Both the position numbers and the translations under genes were made by a program. Below the pieces are notes generated by a model. It saw nothing but the letters and a program-made list of their open reading frames with translations, had not been told where the DNA came from and ran no database searches. From Collimonas sp. OK307 (GTDB lineage Bacteria; Pseudomonadota; Gammaproteobacteria; Burkholderiales; Burkholderiaceae_D): 64,000 bases of DNA. Below, piece after piece: positions 8,558-17,088 of this stretch. Position 1 is the first letter of the stretch, and each line of letters opens with the position of its first letter. The DNA lies in the NCBI RefSeq assembly GCF_900113705.1, contig NZ_FOQI01000001.1, positions 62,001-126,000 of the forward strand, given 5' to 3'.

Positions 8558-9261
8558 TTTTCCAGCGACGGATTTTCTTCGTGATCTTCCTCGGCCTGCG
8601 CCGCTTGTTCAAACGCTTGCAGGTGGATGGATTGGGCATCGGTGATGGCCCAGTAAGTCATTCCGTTGCGCTGCCAGCGAGCCATCGCATAGCCATCCGA
8701 GGCCCGAGCGGCGGGAGCCGGCGTACCGCCGGTATCGGGAAAGATGTACAGGTCGATGGGGTGCTTTTGATAGCGATAGACCAGCACCGCGACGGTGCGG
8801 TGACCCACGTAGTCGACTCTCCCGCCGACGAGCGGAAAACCTTGCGCGGCGAGATCGACGACTGGCGGCGTATAGTCGAGCCTGCCGTTGAACCACGGCT
8901 TGACGGTGTGCTGGTCGGTCGACACCACGTCGATCGGGTGCTGCGACAACAACGCGCGCACATGGCTCGACACAATCTCCTGGTCGATCGAGCCGGCTGG
9001 CGCCGGCCGCTGGATCAAGGTGGCCGCGCTCAATGCCAGCGCACAGACCGCGATCCCTGTAACACCGCCGTTAAGCCATGCCCGCACGCCGTCGGTAGTG
9101 AAGCCGCCCCATGCGAAGAGGGGCCGGCGGGGAGACTCGCTTGGTAATTCGCGAGGCAACTCGGCGAGTATACGTGCACGCAGATGGGGTGGGGCGCGAT
9201 GATAGAGTGATCCGTCACGCAGCACACTGCCAAGCGAGCTTAATGTTTCTTTCTTATCCAT
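8551..9261 (-). CDS. Membrane anti-sigma factor
   Basis: 236 aa. A short N-terminal cytoplasmic part (YHRAPPHLRARILAELP) is followed by one transmembrane helix at about 66-84 (GIAVCALALSAATLI). The C-terminal periplasmic domain begins about residue 90 with VSSHVRALLSQHPIDVVSTD, a layout typical of anti-sigma factors paired with ECF sigmas in Burkholderiales. No HxxxCxxC zinc motif is seen. Its ATG overlaps the sigma stop (TAATG), indicating translational coupling. It presumably holds the sigma factor at the membrane until a periplasmic signal arrives; the signal is unknown. Confidence 0.85.
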   Translation of the reverse strand: MDKKETLSSLGSVLRDGSLYHRAPPHLRARILAELPRELPSESPRRPLFAWGGFTTDGVRAWLNGGVTGIAVCALALSAATLIQRPAPAGSIDQEIVSSHVRALLSQHPIDVVSTDQHTVKPWFNGRLDYTPPVVDLAAQGFPLVGGRVDYVGHRTVAVLVYRYQKHPIDLYIFPDTGGTPAPAARASDGYAMARWQRNGMTYWAITDAQSIHLQAFEQAAQAEEDHEENPSLEKE

Positions 9262-9899
9262 TATTTAACTCCTTTTGGTGAGCCCGGCGCAGGCATCCTG
9301 ACCAAGTTGCCGTCTGTCTTGCCGCGCACCGGCGCAAGCTCCGAAGGCATCGCCCCCTGCGCCTTGCGCACTGCCGCACAAAGCAGGCTACGGCCGCGCG
9401 CCAGCCGTGACATCACGGTGCCGATCGGAACCCCGGCGACGGTCGCAATGTCGCGGTAGCTCATGTCTTCCAACTCGCGCAGGACCAGCACCTCGCGATA
9501 TTCGACCGGCAATACGCCGAGCGCGCGATGAATCATGTCCACATCGTCGCGCCGCACGGCGAGTGTTTCGGGATCGCTGCCGATCTCGTCGACCCATCCC
9601 GGGAGTCGTTCGTCGTCATGCAGTGCGTCGTCATAGGGCGTGTCGTCAGCTGCATCGTTCCGCCTGCGCCACTCGGTAAACCAGGTGTTCCGAACGATCG
9701 CGAGTAGCCATGCGCGCGGGTTGTCGCCATGGAAGCCGTCGAAGAACCGGAAGGCGCGCAGGTACGCATCCTGCACGACATCGTCGGCATCGCTCGCGCT
9801 GCCGGTCAGCCAGCGTGCCAGGTTGTAGGCAGCGTCCAGATGCGGCAACGCCAGTTCTTCGAATCGGCGTGACCGGCCTGAGTTGTCGGCCGCGATCAC
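9261..9899 (-). CDS. ECF RNA polymerase sigma factor
   Basis: 212 aa. Region 2 spans about 15-85 (YNLARWLTGSASDADDVVQD, then AWLLAIVRNTW). Region 4, about 125-180, has VLPVEYREVLVLRELEDMSY and the helix-turn-helix IATVAGVPIGTVMSRLARGR. It has a 30-residue C-terminal extension. It is the first gene of a coupled pair with the anti-sigma factor. A motif matching two other promoters in the region lies at 10090-10062, so positive autoregulation is likely. Neighbouring genes suggest it controls periplasmic redox functions. Confidence 0.95.
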   Translation of the reverse strand: MIAADNSGRSRRFEELALPHLDAAYNLARWLTGSASDADDVVQDAYLRAFRFFDGFHGDNPRAWLLAIVRNTWFTEWRRRNDAADDTPYDDALHDDERLPGWVDEIGSDPETLAVRRDDVDMIHRALGVLPVEYREVLVLRELEDMSYRDIATVAGVPIGTVMSRLARGRSLLCAAVRKAQGAMPSELAPVRGKTDGNLVRMPAPGSPKGVK

Positions 9900-10061
9900 G
9901 GTGATCTCCCGCTTTCACTGATTTGCATCTGGTCTATCTTCCGATTACGCCAACCATATGGGCGTGTCTTGCGATCGTTTCTCATGAGTTGCTCCATTGC
10001 CTGTCCGGTCGAGAGATGCTCGCAGCATCCGGGCGCCCGAAATGCCGACGCTCATACCCCC

Positions 10062-10090
10062 ATAACCGTCAGTGGCCGGGATTTATTCCC
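10062..10090 (-). promoter_or_regulatory. Predicted autoregulatory ECF promoter
   Basis: Minus-strand -35 GGGAATAAAT (10090-10081) and -10 GGTTAT (10067-10062), same spacing as two other copies. It implies a 5' leader of about 155 nt before the sigma start at 9899; no other gene was seen in 9900-10194. Confidence 0.72.
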
Positions 10091-10120
10091 GCGATATTTT
10101 TTGATTGGCGCGACAAATCC

Positions 10121-10148
10121 GGGAATAAAACGAAGAGCGCGGCGGTAT
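10121..10148 (+). promoter_or_regulatory. Divergent copy of the ECF-like motif
   Basis: GGGAATAAAA on the plus strand with GTAT 24 nt after its first G. A second plus-strand copy lies at 11170-11197 with the same spacing. No plus-strand gene follows either, so they may give antisense RNA or be vestiges. The sequence between the divergent elements (CGCGATATTTTTTG) is shared by both sites, so one region probably arose by duplication. Confidence 0.35.
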
Positions 10149-10194
10149 ACGTGAAAATACGCGGAGATCCTCATGCCACTTGTCTCGTGGAAAC

Positions 10195-10695
10195 TCAGTT
10201 CTGCTCCTCCGGATCCGGGCCGGCTTGGGTAAGGCGCAATACGCCGTTCGGATCGAAGTAAAAATGCATCATCGAATACCACACGCCGTCTTGCAGGAAA
10301 CGGTAACTCCAGACATGGCGCCGCATGAGCGGGAAATAGGCGGTTTCGACCGGTCGGCCGAAATGCACCAGCACATCCTGCTTGGTCCACTGGCCGATCC
10401 TGGCCCGGCCGAATTCCTCGATGGTCAATACTTGCCTGAAGCTGACAACTCGCCCATGCGAGTCGATGTCGGCCGCCCACGTGTATTCGCCGAAAGGTTG
10501 CGTGGGATAGAGCCAGCGTGTGGTGTCATCCGGCAGGTGATAGACCTCGCGCGGAACGCCGAACCGAGCCTGAACGTCGTTCTGGCTGGCGCCCGGCGGA
10601 ATGGATGCCGGCGTGGCACAACCGACTACCAACAAGGCGACGGCGATGGGCGCGCAGCGGGCGCGACCGTACTTCATGGCGTGGATGGGGCTCAT
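10195..10695 (-). CDS. BamE/SmpA-like lipoprotein
   Basis: 166 aa from the ATG at 10695, preceded by GGAGGC; a start at 10851 would lack a signal. The N-terminus has a lipobox, LLVVGCATP. The mature part has NDVQARFGVPREVYHLPDD and a second related unit TKQDVLVHFGRPVETAYF. These look like two BamE-type repeats (a helix followed by a GxP turn and strands), so it may be a duplicated SmpA/OmlA fold. It lies downstream of the small lipoprotein and is likely driven by the promoter at 11139-11111. Function inferred: envelope assembly or stress. Confidence 0.8.
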   Translation of the reverse strand: MSPIHAMKYGRARCAPIAVALLVVGCATPASIPPGASQNDVQARFGVPREVYHLPDDTTRWLYPTQPFGEYTWAADIDSHGRVVSFRQVLTIEEFGRARIGQWTKQDVLVHFGRPVETAYFPLMRRHVWSYRFLQDGVWYSMMHFYFDPNGVLRLTQAGPDPEEQN

Positions 10696-10732
10696 GATTT
10701 GCCTCCAGTGGATAAGCATATGAATGAAATCG

Positions 10733-10762
10733 CGGCTGCCAGGAAAAATAACCTGGCAGCCG
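10733..10762 (-). other. 11-bp hairpin between the two lipoprotein genes
   Basis: Arms CGGCTGCCAGG and CCTGGCAGCCG flank an 8-nt A-rich loop. No T-run follows on either strand, so it is more likely a partial attenuator or an mRNA processing/stability element between the two lipoproteins than a classical terminator. Confidence 0.6.
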
Positions 10763-10798
10763 TCGTCAGACCTGACCAACGGGCTGTTGCAGCTCGCG

Positions 10799-10936
10799 TC
10801 ACTGGCCGGAATACATGTTGCCCTGATCTGGCGACATGCCCGAGGCTGCATTCATGGGATCAAGCTGTGCACATCCGGCAGCGGCAAGAGTGAAGAGCGT
10901 GACGCAAATGGCGAGAATGATTTTTGCGGATTTCAT
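10799..10936 (-). CDS. Small 45-aa lipoprotein
   Basis: A short gene of 45 codons starting MKSAKIILAICVTLF with a lipobox LAAAGCAQL, then a 24-residue mature tail rich in Met, Asn, Ser and Gly that ends YSGQ. AGGAG lies 6 nt before the ATG. It is the first gene after the ECF-type promoter at 11139-11111 and precedes the BamE-like lipoprotein, so it is probably a member of the sigma regulon. No family is recognised. Entericidin-like small lipoproteins are similar in size. Confidence 0.75.
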   Translation of the reverse strand: MKSAKIILAICVTLFTLAAAGCAQLDPMNAASGMSPDQGNMYSGQ

Positions 10937-11110
10937 GATGATCTCCTATAAGATCGCGAAAGATAGTGATACATGACAAACCGGGGAAAGCGTTGGTTTG
11001 CCAATCAAATGAACACCTGAGTGTTATCAGGTGCCAACCGGGGCGGCACTGCGCTGTAGCGCCTGTCCATGTTTCCTGTTCTGGAAACAGTGGCGCGTGT
11101 CGTCACTTGT

Positions 11111-11139
11111 ATAACTGCGGGTGCCCGGAAATTATTCTC
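11111..11139 (-). promoter_or_regulatory. Predicted ECF promoter for the lipoprotein genes
   Basis: Minus-strand GAGAATAAT (11139-11131) and AGTTAT (11116-11111), with spacing identical to the sigma and cytochrome c promoters. The region 10937-11319 (383 nt) holds this promoter and the plus-strand motif at 11170; no further gene was seen. Confidence 0.65.
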
Positions 11140-11319
11140 GCGATATTTTTTGCCTGCTCCCCCATTGCGGGGAATAAAATGAAGCGTGCTCACGTATGCT
11201 GGTGCCGGGGAATATTCAGGATGCGCATTGCCGGGGCTAAAATGGCGCGCGGATTAGAGTAAGAAATGAAACTCGGCCAGATTCATGTAGATCATTGAAG
11301 GGATAACATGTTGGACATA

Positions 11320-12327
11320 TCAGCCGGGCAGCATGGTTGCTGAAAGCGGGACTGGCGTCGGTGAAGGCATGAGAATCCCGTTCTTCACGGCCACAACCTC
11401 GGCCATGATAGATAGCGCGATCTCGGCGGGAGTCTTGCTGCCGATGTACAGGCCAGCGGGTCCATGTAGACCCTGTAGCGTGGGCTCCGCGATGTCGAAG
11501 TAAATACGTAGCCGGTCGCGGCGTTGCGCGCTGTTGCGACGCGAACCGATCGCGCCGACATAGAAGGCCTTGGACTGTAGGGCATCGATCAGGGCCAGGT
11601 CATCCAGTTTGGGGTCGTGCGTCAGAGCTACGACGGCAGTGCGCGTGTCGGGCTGCAGCCGCAGAACCAGATCGTCCGGCATTTCGTGGCTGACCACCAC
11701 GCCATCCAGCTGCCAGCTGGCTCGGTATTCCTCTCGCGGGTCACAGACAATCACCTCGAAACCCAGGCTTAACGCCATCTGGCAAAGGTAACGCGATAGG
11801 TCTCCAGCCCCGATAACGATGAGACGTGCCTGTGGCCCCAGGTAGGTGGTCAGCTGTTTGTCGTCCAGCCGGGGGATGCCATCGCGCCTGCCGTCGCGTA
11901 GCTCCACTCGACCGGTGTGCAGGTCTAGCACCCGCTCGGTGCTACTCCGCTGCTCACAGGCCAGCAGGAGTTCGCCCAGCCTGCTATGCGAAGATACCGG
12001 CTCCAGCACCAGTTCCACGGTACCTCCGCAAGGCAGGCCGAAGCGGTGCGCTTCGGCGGCTGAGATGCCGTAGCGCAGCACGGCGGGCAGGCCACTTGAG
12101 CAGACGGCCTGTATTCCGTCTTTCCGGATGCGGAGAATAAGATCATCCTCAATGCAACCACCCGACACCGAACCGGCCGTCTCGCCCTTCACGTTGATGG
12201 CCATGAGCGAGCCGGGCGGCCGAGGCGATGAGCCCCAGGTCCGCGCGACGGTAACCAGCACTACCGGCAGGCCCGCCGTCTGCCAGTCCAGTGCGGTGCG
12301 CAAGACCAGGGTATCGAGATCTTCCAT
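11320..12327 (-). CDS. xdhC: XdhC/CoxI family molybdenum-enzyme maturation factor
   Basis: 335 aa. The N-terminal XdhC domain shows VTVARTWGSSPRPPGSLM and VSGGCIEDD. The C-terminal Rossmann-type domain has LIVIGAGDLSRYLCQMA and the closing signature VGAIGSRRNSAQRR. The family binds molybdenum cofactor, helps sulfurate it and inserts it into xanthine dehydrogenase-type enzymes. The gene starts 9 nt after the stop of the large Mo-binding subunit, so it is the third gene of that operon and probably serves it specifically. Confidence 0.92.
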   Translation of the reverse strand: MEDLDTLVLRTALDWQTAGLPVVLVTVARTWGSSPRPPGSLMAINVKGETAGSVSGGCIEDDLILRIRKDGIQAVCSSGLPAVLRYGISAAEAHRFGLPCGGTVELVLEPVSSHSRLGELLLACEQRSSTERVLDLHTGRVELRDGRRDGIPRLDDKQLTTYLGPQARLIVIGAGDLSRYLCQMALSLGFEVIVCDPREEYRASWQLDGVVVSHEMPDDLVLRLQPDTRTAVVALTHDPKLDDLALIDALQSKAFYVGAIGSRRNSAQRRDRLRIYFDIAEPTLQGLHGPAGLYIGSKTPAEIALSIMAEVVAVKNGILMPSPTPVPLSATMLPG

Positions 12328-12336
12328 GGCGCCGGC

Positions 12337-14583
12337 TTACGTCAGTTTGAATGGCAGCTGGCGCAGCGGCTTGCCGGTCAGCTGCGCAATGGCGTTGGCG
12401 AAGGCAGGAGCCAGTGGCGGCAGCCCCGGCTCGCCCATGCCGGTCGGCGGCTCGGCACTGGGTACGATGTGTACATCTAACGTCGGTATGTCTGTCATGC
12501 GCGCCACTGTGAAGTCGCCGAAGTTGCTTTGTTCGACAACGCCATCCTTGAGCGTGATGGCCGAACCCGGCAGACACATCGACAGCCCCATGATCGCCGC
12601 GCCCTGTATTTGCGCTTCCACGCTGCGCGGGTTGACCGCAAGATTGCAGTGTACGCCGGCGGTCACGCGATGCAGTATCGGCTGGCCGTCTCGTACCGAG
12701 GCTTCCACCACGTAAGCCACCACTGATTGGAAGGATTCATGGACCGCCACGCCCCAGGCGCGTCCGGCCGGTAATTGCTGCGTGCCATACCCGCTCTTGT
12801 CCACCGCCAATTGCAGGGCCGCCCGGTGGCGAGCATTCTTGTCGCCGAACAGTTGCATCCGATAAGCTACCGGGTCTTGCTTCGTGCTGCGAGCGATCTC
12901 GTCGATCAGGGTCTCCATCACGAAGGCAGTGTGTGTCGAGCCTACGCTGCGCCACCACAGTACCGGCACGTTGAGCTTGGGATGATGAACCGTCAGGCGC
13001 ATCGGCAGCGGATAAGGTTCACGCACGCCTTCCGTTGCGGTAGCGTCGATACCGTTCTTCACCTGGAACTGTTCAAACACAGAACCCGTGGTGATGGACT
13101 GGCCGACGATGACATGGTCCCAGGCCAGCACCTTGCCGTGCTCGTCGAAACCGATGCGAGCGCGGTGCAAATGCATCGGACGATAGTAGCCACCGCGCAT
13201 GTCATCTTCGCGACTCCAGAGCGTGCGCACCGGAACCTTCCATCCGGCGGCGCGGGCGGCCTTGGCGATCTCGCAAGCCTCGACCACGAAATCGCTGCCG
13301 CTGGAAAAGCGCCGGCCGAACCCGCCGCCCGCCATCTGCACATGCACCTCCACCTGCTCCGGCTTGATGCCCAGGACGCGTGCGACTGCGGCGCCGTCCA
13401 GGCCGGGGCACTGAGAACCTGTCCATATTTCTGCGCGATCATTGGTGAGCACGACGGTACAGTTGAGCGGCTCCATGGCTGCGTGGGCCAGGTAGGGAAA
13501 TACGTACTCGACTTCCAATTGACGGGGAGCGGTTGCCAAAGGCGCCATGTCTGCGTCGAACTGGCGTGCTCCAGGCTGAGCGGCAAGGGCGCGGTACTGG
13601 GCCAGCTGCTGTTCGCTGTCCACTTTTTCGACGGCGGCGGTATTCCACTCCAGCTTCAGCGCGTCGCGTCCCTGTTTGGCCGGCCAGTAGCCATCGGCGA
13701 TCACGGCTACGCCTTCGGCGCCACGATCCAGCGGCACGCGCAGCACTGCCTTGACGCCTTTCACGGCGCGCGCCGCGCTATCGTCCACCGACGCCAGGCG
13801 GGCGCCGAACATCGGCGGGCGCGCCACCACAGCCGTCAATTGACCTGGCAGGTGGACGTCAATCCCGAACTGCTGTCGACCGCTGCTCTTGGCGCGCGCG
13901 TCCAGACGTGTGGTGGGACGACCGATGATGCGGAAATCTTTGGGATCTTTCAGCGTGACTTTCTCTGGCACGGGGAAGGTCGTCGCAGCTTCCGCCAGTT
14001 CGCCATAACTCAGCTTGCGCCCTCCGGGTCCCAGTACCGAACCAGCGTCCGTGCGCAGGGTAGCTATGTCAACATTCCAGCGTGCCGCGGCGGCACCCAT
14101 CAGCATGGCACGGGCACGCGCGCCGAGCTCGCGATACTGCGTGAAGCTATTCTTGACCGAATTGGAACCGCCGGTGAGGTGAATGCCGAAAAGCGGGTCA
14201 ACGTAGGCAGGGTCGTTCGAGCCGTGCCTGCTGCGGATCAGGCTCCAGTCGGCGTCCAGCTCCTCGGCCAGAATCATCGACAAACCGGTCTGGACACCCT
14301 GACCGAACTCTAGCCGGTTGACGGCTACCGTGACCTCTCCATTGGGAGCGATCTGCACGAAGGCCGACGGCTGTTGGGTCGGCTTGAGGGCGCTGGCAGC
14401 TTGGCCGTTACTAGTGGCTTGTCCTATGGCCAGATGGGGGAAAGCGCCGAGCGCCAGGCCGACAGAACCAGCCAGCTTCAGGAACTGGCGGCGCGGAAGC
14501 GTTGCAGCTTCTCCGGTTTGTCCGCGGGTCAGCAGGTGCCGCAGAGCGCGCGGCATTTCGCTGTAATCTAGATTGGGCAACAT
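12337..14583 (-). CDS. Molybdopterin-binding subunit, IorB-like aldehyde/isoquinoline oxidoreductase
   Basis: 748 aa. Residues about 30-55 have a Tat-type twin-Arg segment (PRRQFLKLAGSVGLALG), so export with the partner is expected. Mo-cofactor contacts include EFGQGVQTGLSM and GGGFGRRFSSGSD. Length and layout match the beta subunit of isoquinoline 1-oxidoreductase or periplasmic aldehyde oxidases of the xanthine-dehydrogenase family. The start at 14583 has GAAGGA upstream; 14652 overlaps the small subunit. It lies 10 nt after the small subunit and 9 nt before xdhC. The substrate is not known; electrons usually pass to a c-type cytochrome. Confidence 0.9.
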   Translation of the reverse strand: MLPNLDYSEMPRALRHLLTRGQTGEAATLPRRQFLKLAGSVGLALGAFPHLAIGQATSNGQAASALKPTQQPSAFVQIAPNGEVTVAVNRLEFGQGVQTGLSMILAEELDADWSLIRSRHGSNDPAYVDPLFGIHLTGGSNSVKNSFTQYRELGARARAMLMGAAAARWNVDIATLRTDAGSVLGPGGRKLSYGELAEAATTFPVPEKVTLKDPKDFRIIGRPTTRLDARAKSSGRQQFGIDVHLPGQLTAVVARPPMFGARLASVDDSAARAVKGVKAVLRVPLDRGAEGVAVIADGYWPAKQGRDALKLEWNTAAVEKVDSEQQLAQYRALAAQPGARQFDADMAPLATAPRQLEVEYVFPYLAHAAMEPLNCTVVLTNDRAEIWTGSQCPGLDGAAVARVLGIKPEQVEVHVQMAGGGFGRRFSSGSDFVVEACEIAKAARAAGWKVPVRTLWSREDDMRGGYYRPMHLHRARIGFDEHGKVLAWDHVIVGQSITTGSVFEQFQVKNGIDATATEGVREPYPLPMRLTVHHPKLNVPVLWWRSVGSTHTAFVMETLIDEIARSTKQDPVAYRMQLFGDKNARHRAALQLAVDKSGYGTQQLPAGRAWGVAVHESFQSVVAYVVEASVRDGQPILHRVTAGVHCNLAVNPRSVEAQIQGAAIMGLSMCLPGSAITLKDGVVEQSNFGDFTVARMTDIPTLDVHIVPSAEPPTGMGEPGLPPLAPAFANAIAQLTGKPLRQLPFKLT

Positions 14584-14593
14584 GGCAGTTCCT

Positions 14594-15067
14594 TCAGGCG
14601 AGGGTTTTGGCGGCATCGGCCACCGCAGCGCGGATGCGGACGTAGGTGCCACAGCGGCAGATGTTGCCTGCCATCGCGGAGTCGATCTCGGCGGTGGTCG
14701 GCTGCTTGCCGCGCGGCAGCGACCTGAGAAAACCCGTGGCGCTCATGATCTGGCCGCTCTGGCAGTAGCCGCACTGCGCTACGTCGTGTTTGACCCATGC
14801 GGCATGGACGGCGGCGCCGACCGGGTCGCTGCCATCGGTTGTGGCCTCGATGGTAATGATCTTCCTGCCTTCAGCGGCAGAGATAGGTGTAATGCACGAC
14901 CTGGTGGCCTGGCCGTCCAGATGCACGGTGCAGGCGCCGCACAGTGCAGCACCGCAACCGAACTTGGTGCCGGTCATGCCCAGCGTATCGCGCAAGGCCC
15001 AGAGGATGGGAGTGCCGGGGTCGGCGTCGACTGAATACTGACGGCCGTTGACGTTGAGCGTGCTCAT
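14594..15067 (-). CDS. [2Fe-2S] small subunit, IorA-like
   Basis: 157 aa. The plant-type [2Fe-2S] site is GCGAALCGACTV with a fourth Cys in ATRSC. The second cluster, in the helical domain, uses CGYCQSGQ and [12 protein letters not shown]. It is the electron-transfer subunit of the downstream Mo enzyme. It has no signal peptide, consistent with hitch-hiker Tat export with the large subunit. First gene of the three-gene operon ending in xdhC. Confidence 0.93.
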   Translation of the reverse strand: MSTLNVNGRQYSVDADPGTPILWALRDTLGMTGTKFGCGAALCGACTVHLDGQATRSCITPISAAEGRKIITIEATTDGSDPVGAAVHAAWVKHDVAQCGYCQSGQIMSATGFLRSLPRGKQPTTAEIDSAMAGNICRCGTYVRIRAAVADAAKTLA

Positions 15068-15301
15068 GGGTGGCGGTTCTCCATAGTGTGAGTGGGGCGG
15101 GGCATGGCGGATTTTCCTTGGCTACATGCCCGGAAGCGGGCATGAGGGGCAGGGCGCCAACAACTTTGACGGCATTGGAAATAGACACTGGCCAATGGGT
15201 AAATTATGGGCCTTTGCCAAAGAGACGGGCTTGCCGGTTCTGACGAGTATCTTGCCTATTTCTATGTTTTATCGTCAAAAAGGCTAAGACAAAACTTTAT
15301 G

Positions 15302-16210
15302 TCAGGCAGATTCCCGCAACCGTTTGATGTCCCTTAATGGAGGTGCTCCGAACAAGCGGGTGTATTCTCGACTGAACTGGGAGGCGCTCTCATATCCCAC
15401 GCGTAGCGCAGCACTGCTGGCATCCAGGTCTTCGTTAAGCATCAGTTGGCGGGCGTCCTGCAAGCGTAGATGCTTCAAATATTGCAAGGGACTCATGCCA
15501 GCCACCGCACGAAAATGCTGTCGGAAGGTGGAAGGACTCATGTGGGCTCTGGTAGCCAAGTCATCTATGGGAATATCCGCCGTAAAATTTTGCTTCAGCC
15601 AAGCGATTACCTTGGCAATCTGCTGACCAGGCGCACCGACCGTGACCAGGTGGCGCAACGTCTGTCCATGTCCGCCATTCAACAGCCTGACAATAATTTC
15701 CTGCTGGATCAGCGGAACTACGAGAGGAATCAGGTGCGGCTCGTCCAAGAGGCGAATCAGCCGGATCAGTGCATCGAGCAGGCCACCATCCAATGTCTCA
15801 ACGGACATCGCACGCGAGGTCGCCACCTTGAGCGGCACCGCAAAATCCATCTCTGCGGCCACCTGGGCAATGACGCGGCCATCCAATTCAAGACGCACGC
15901 CCAGATAAGGTTCGGCCGAATCCGCGCGCGTGACGTAGGACGCCACAGGCAGGTCAACTGACGTAACGAGCGATTGTCCCGGCCCATAGTCAAAAATCTC
16001 ATCGCCAAGCGTGACACGTTTGCCGCCTTGTACCGTTATACCCAACCCCAGACCATAGATGCATGGCATCGGGTCGGTCGCCGCACTCCGACGATAAATC
16101 GTCAATGCCGGGATTTGCGTAGTGTAATCCCCATCGGTTTGTGCAATGTCACCGACCAGTTGAGCAAGATTATCTGCGCTCGCCAAAGTCGTTGTTTGCC
16201 CCGGTTTCAT
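15302..16210 (-). CDS. AraC-family transcriptional regulator
   Basis: 302 aa from an ATG at 16210; a start at 16252 is possible. The N-terminal AraC_N cupin-like domain includes YGLGLGITVQGGKRVTLGDE and ends before residue 190. The C-terminal double helix-turn-helix at about 205-295 has IDDLATRAHMSPSTFRQHF and SSAALRVGYESASQFSREY. It sits between the Mo-enzyme operon (same strand, downstream) and divergent mdaB. It may regulate either; the palindrome at 16318 is near both starts. Weak ribosome site. Confidence 0.92.
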   Translation of the reverse strand: MKPGQTTTLASADNLAQLVGDIAQTDGDYTTQIPALTIYRRSAATDPMPCIYGLGLGITVQGGKRVTLGDEIFDYGPGQSLVTSVDLPVASYVTRADSAEPYLGVRLELDGRVIAQVAAEMDFAVPLKVATSRAMSVETLDGGLLDALIRLIRLLDEPHLIPLVVPLIQQEIIVRLLNGGHGQTLRHLVTVGAPGQQIAKVIAWLKQNFTADIPIDDLATRAHMSPSTFRQHFRAVAGMSPLQYLKHLRLQDARQLMLNEDLDASSAALRVGYESASQFSREYTRLFGAPPLRDIKRLRESA

Positions 16211-16317
16211 ATTGTCGCCACAAAAAAATTTCAGAACCCAGTCTAGCACCATCGGCTGGCCTGCTTTTCGGATTCGCTGTCAATTCATCATATTAGGCAA
16301 TAACAAGATCAAATCTG

Positions 16318-16331
16318 GCAAACCGGTTTGC
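16318..16331. promoter_or_regulatory. Perfect 14-bp palindrome between araC-like gene and mdaB
   Basis: GCAAACCGGTTTGC, 80 nt before mdaB and 108 nt before the AraC-type gene. A dimeric regulator site is likely; the protein is unknown. Confidence 0.55.
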
Positions 16332-16410
16332 ATTTACCGGGCTCACAATAGCAGTCACTAAACAAACTATTCAACGCCGCATTTACCGTGCAAATCGCAT
16401 AGGATCAACG

Positions 16411-17001
16411 ATGAAAAAAGTACTTATAATCAACGCACACCAGTTCTACCAGGGGATTTCCACCGGCAAACTGAACCAGACAATGGCTGGAATCATCAGG
16501 GAGGAAATGGTTAAGAGGGACTACGAAGTCATACAAACGAACATCGAAGAGGGCTACGACATCGATGGTGAAGTTCAAAAGCACGTCAGGGCGGACATCA
16601 TCATTCTGCAATCACCGGTTTACTGGTTTGGGATGCCCTGGATATACAAGAAATACGTCGACGAGGTGTTCACAGCCGGCCTCGTTCAACAGAGTTTACT
16701 GGTCGATGACGGGCGCACTCGGCAGGATCCGGACAAGCAGTACGGTACTGGTGGCAAGATGCAAGGCAAGAAATATATGCTTTCCTTAACTTGGAACGCC
16801 CCCGAAGAGGCATTCGGCGATGCGGAACAAGTTCTATTTCGAGGTAAAACAGTCGATGATGTGTTCGTAAGCAATACCGCCAACTACAAATTTTGTGGCG
16901 CGGAAATCCTTCCGGCATTTTCCTCCCACGACGTCATGAAGCAGGCTGATGTCGAAGGAAATATTGCGAGACTTCGTGAGCATCTTGAGACTGTTATCTG
17001 A
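16411..17001 (+). CDS. mdaB: NAD(P)H-quinone oxidoreductase MdaB
   Basis: 196 aa, the normal MdaB length. It begins MKKVLIINAHQFYQGISTGKL, then the FMN/FAD flavodoxin-like loop QSPVYWFGMPWIYKKYVDEV and KKYMLSLTWNAPEEAF. The enzyme reduces quinones by two electrons in the cytoplasm and protects from redox cycling. It is divergent from the AraC-type regulator with a palindrome between them. It stands alone on its strand, 87 nt from the end of the kfrA-like gene. Confidence 0.92.
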   Translation: MKKVLIINAHQFYQGISTGKLNQTMAGIIREEMVKRDYEVIQTNIEEGYDIDGEVQKHVRADIIILQSPVYWFGMPWIYKKYVDEVFTAGLVQQSLLVDDGRTRQDPDKQYGTGGKMQGKKYMLSLTWNAPEEAFGDAEQVLFRGKTVDDVFVSNTANYKFCGAEILPAFSSHDVMKQADVEGNIARLREHLETVI

Positions 17002-17088
17002 CCTCATTTCGGCATCGCTACAAAAAAATACTTCTGTTCCTGCGCGCCGCATCAAGCCTTGAAAAATTTACATAAATATAGCGGGGAA

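Noticed and set aside
12775-14313. 512-codon plus-strand ORF
   Set aside because: Antisense shadow of the molybdopterin subunit; composition is Arg/His-rich as expected of a shadow frame.
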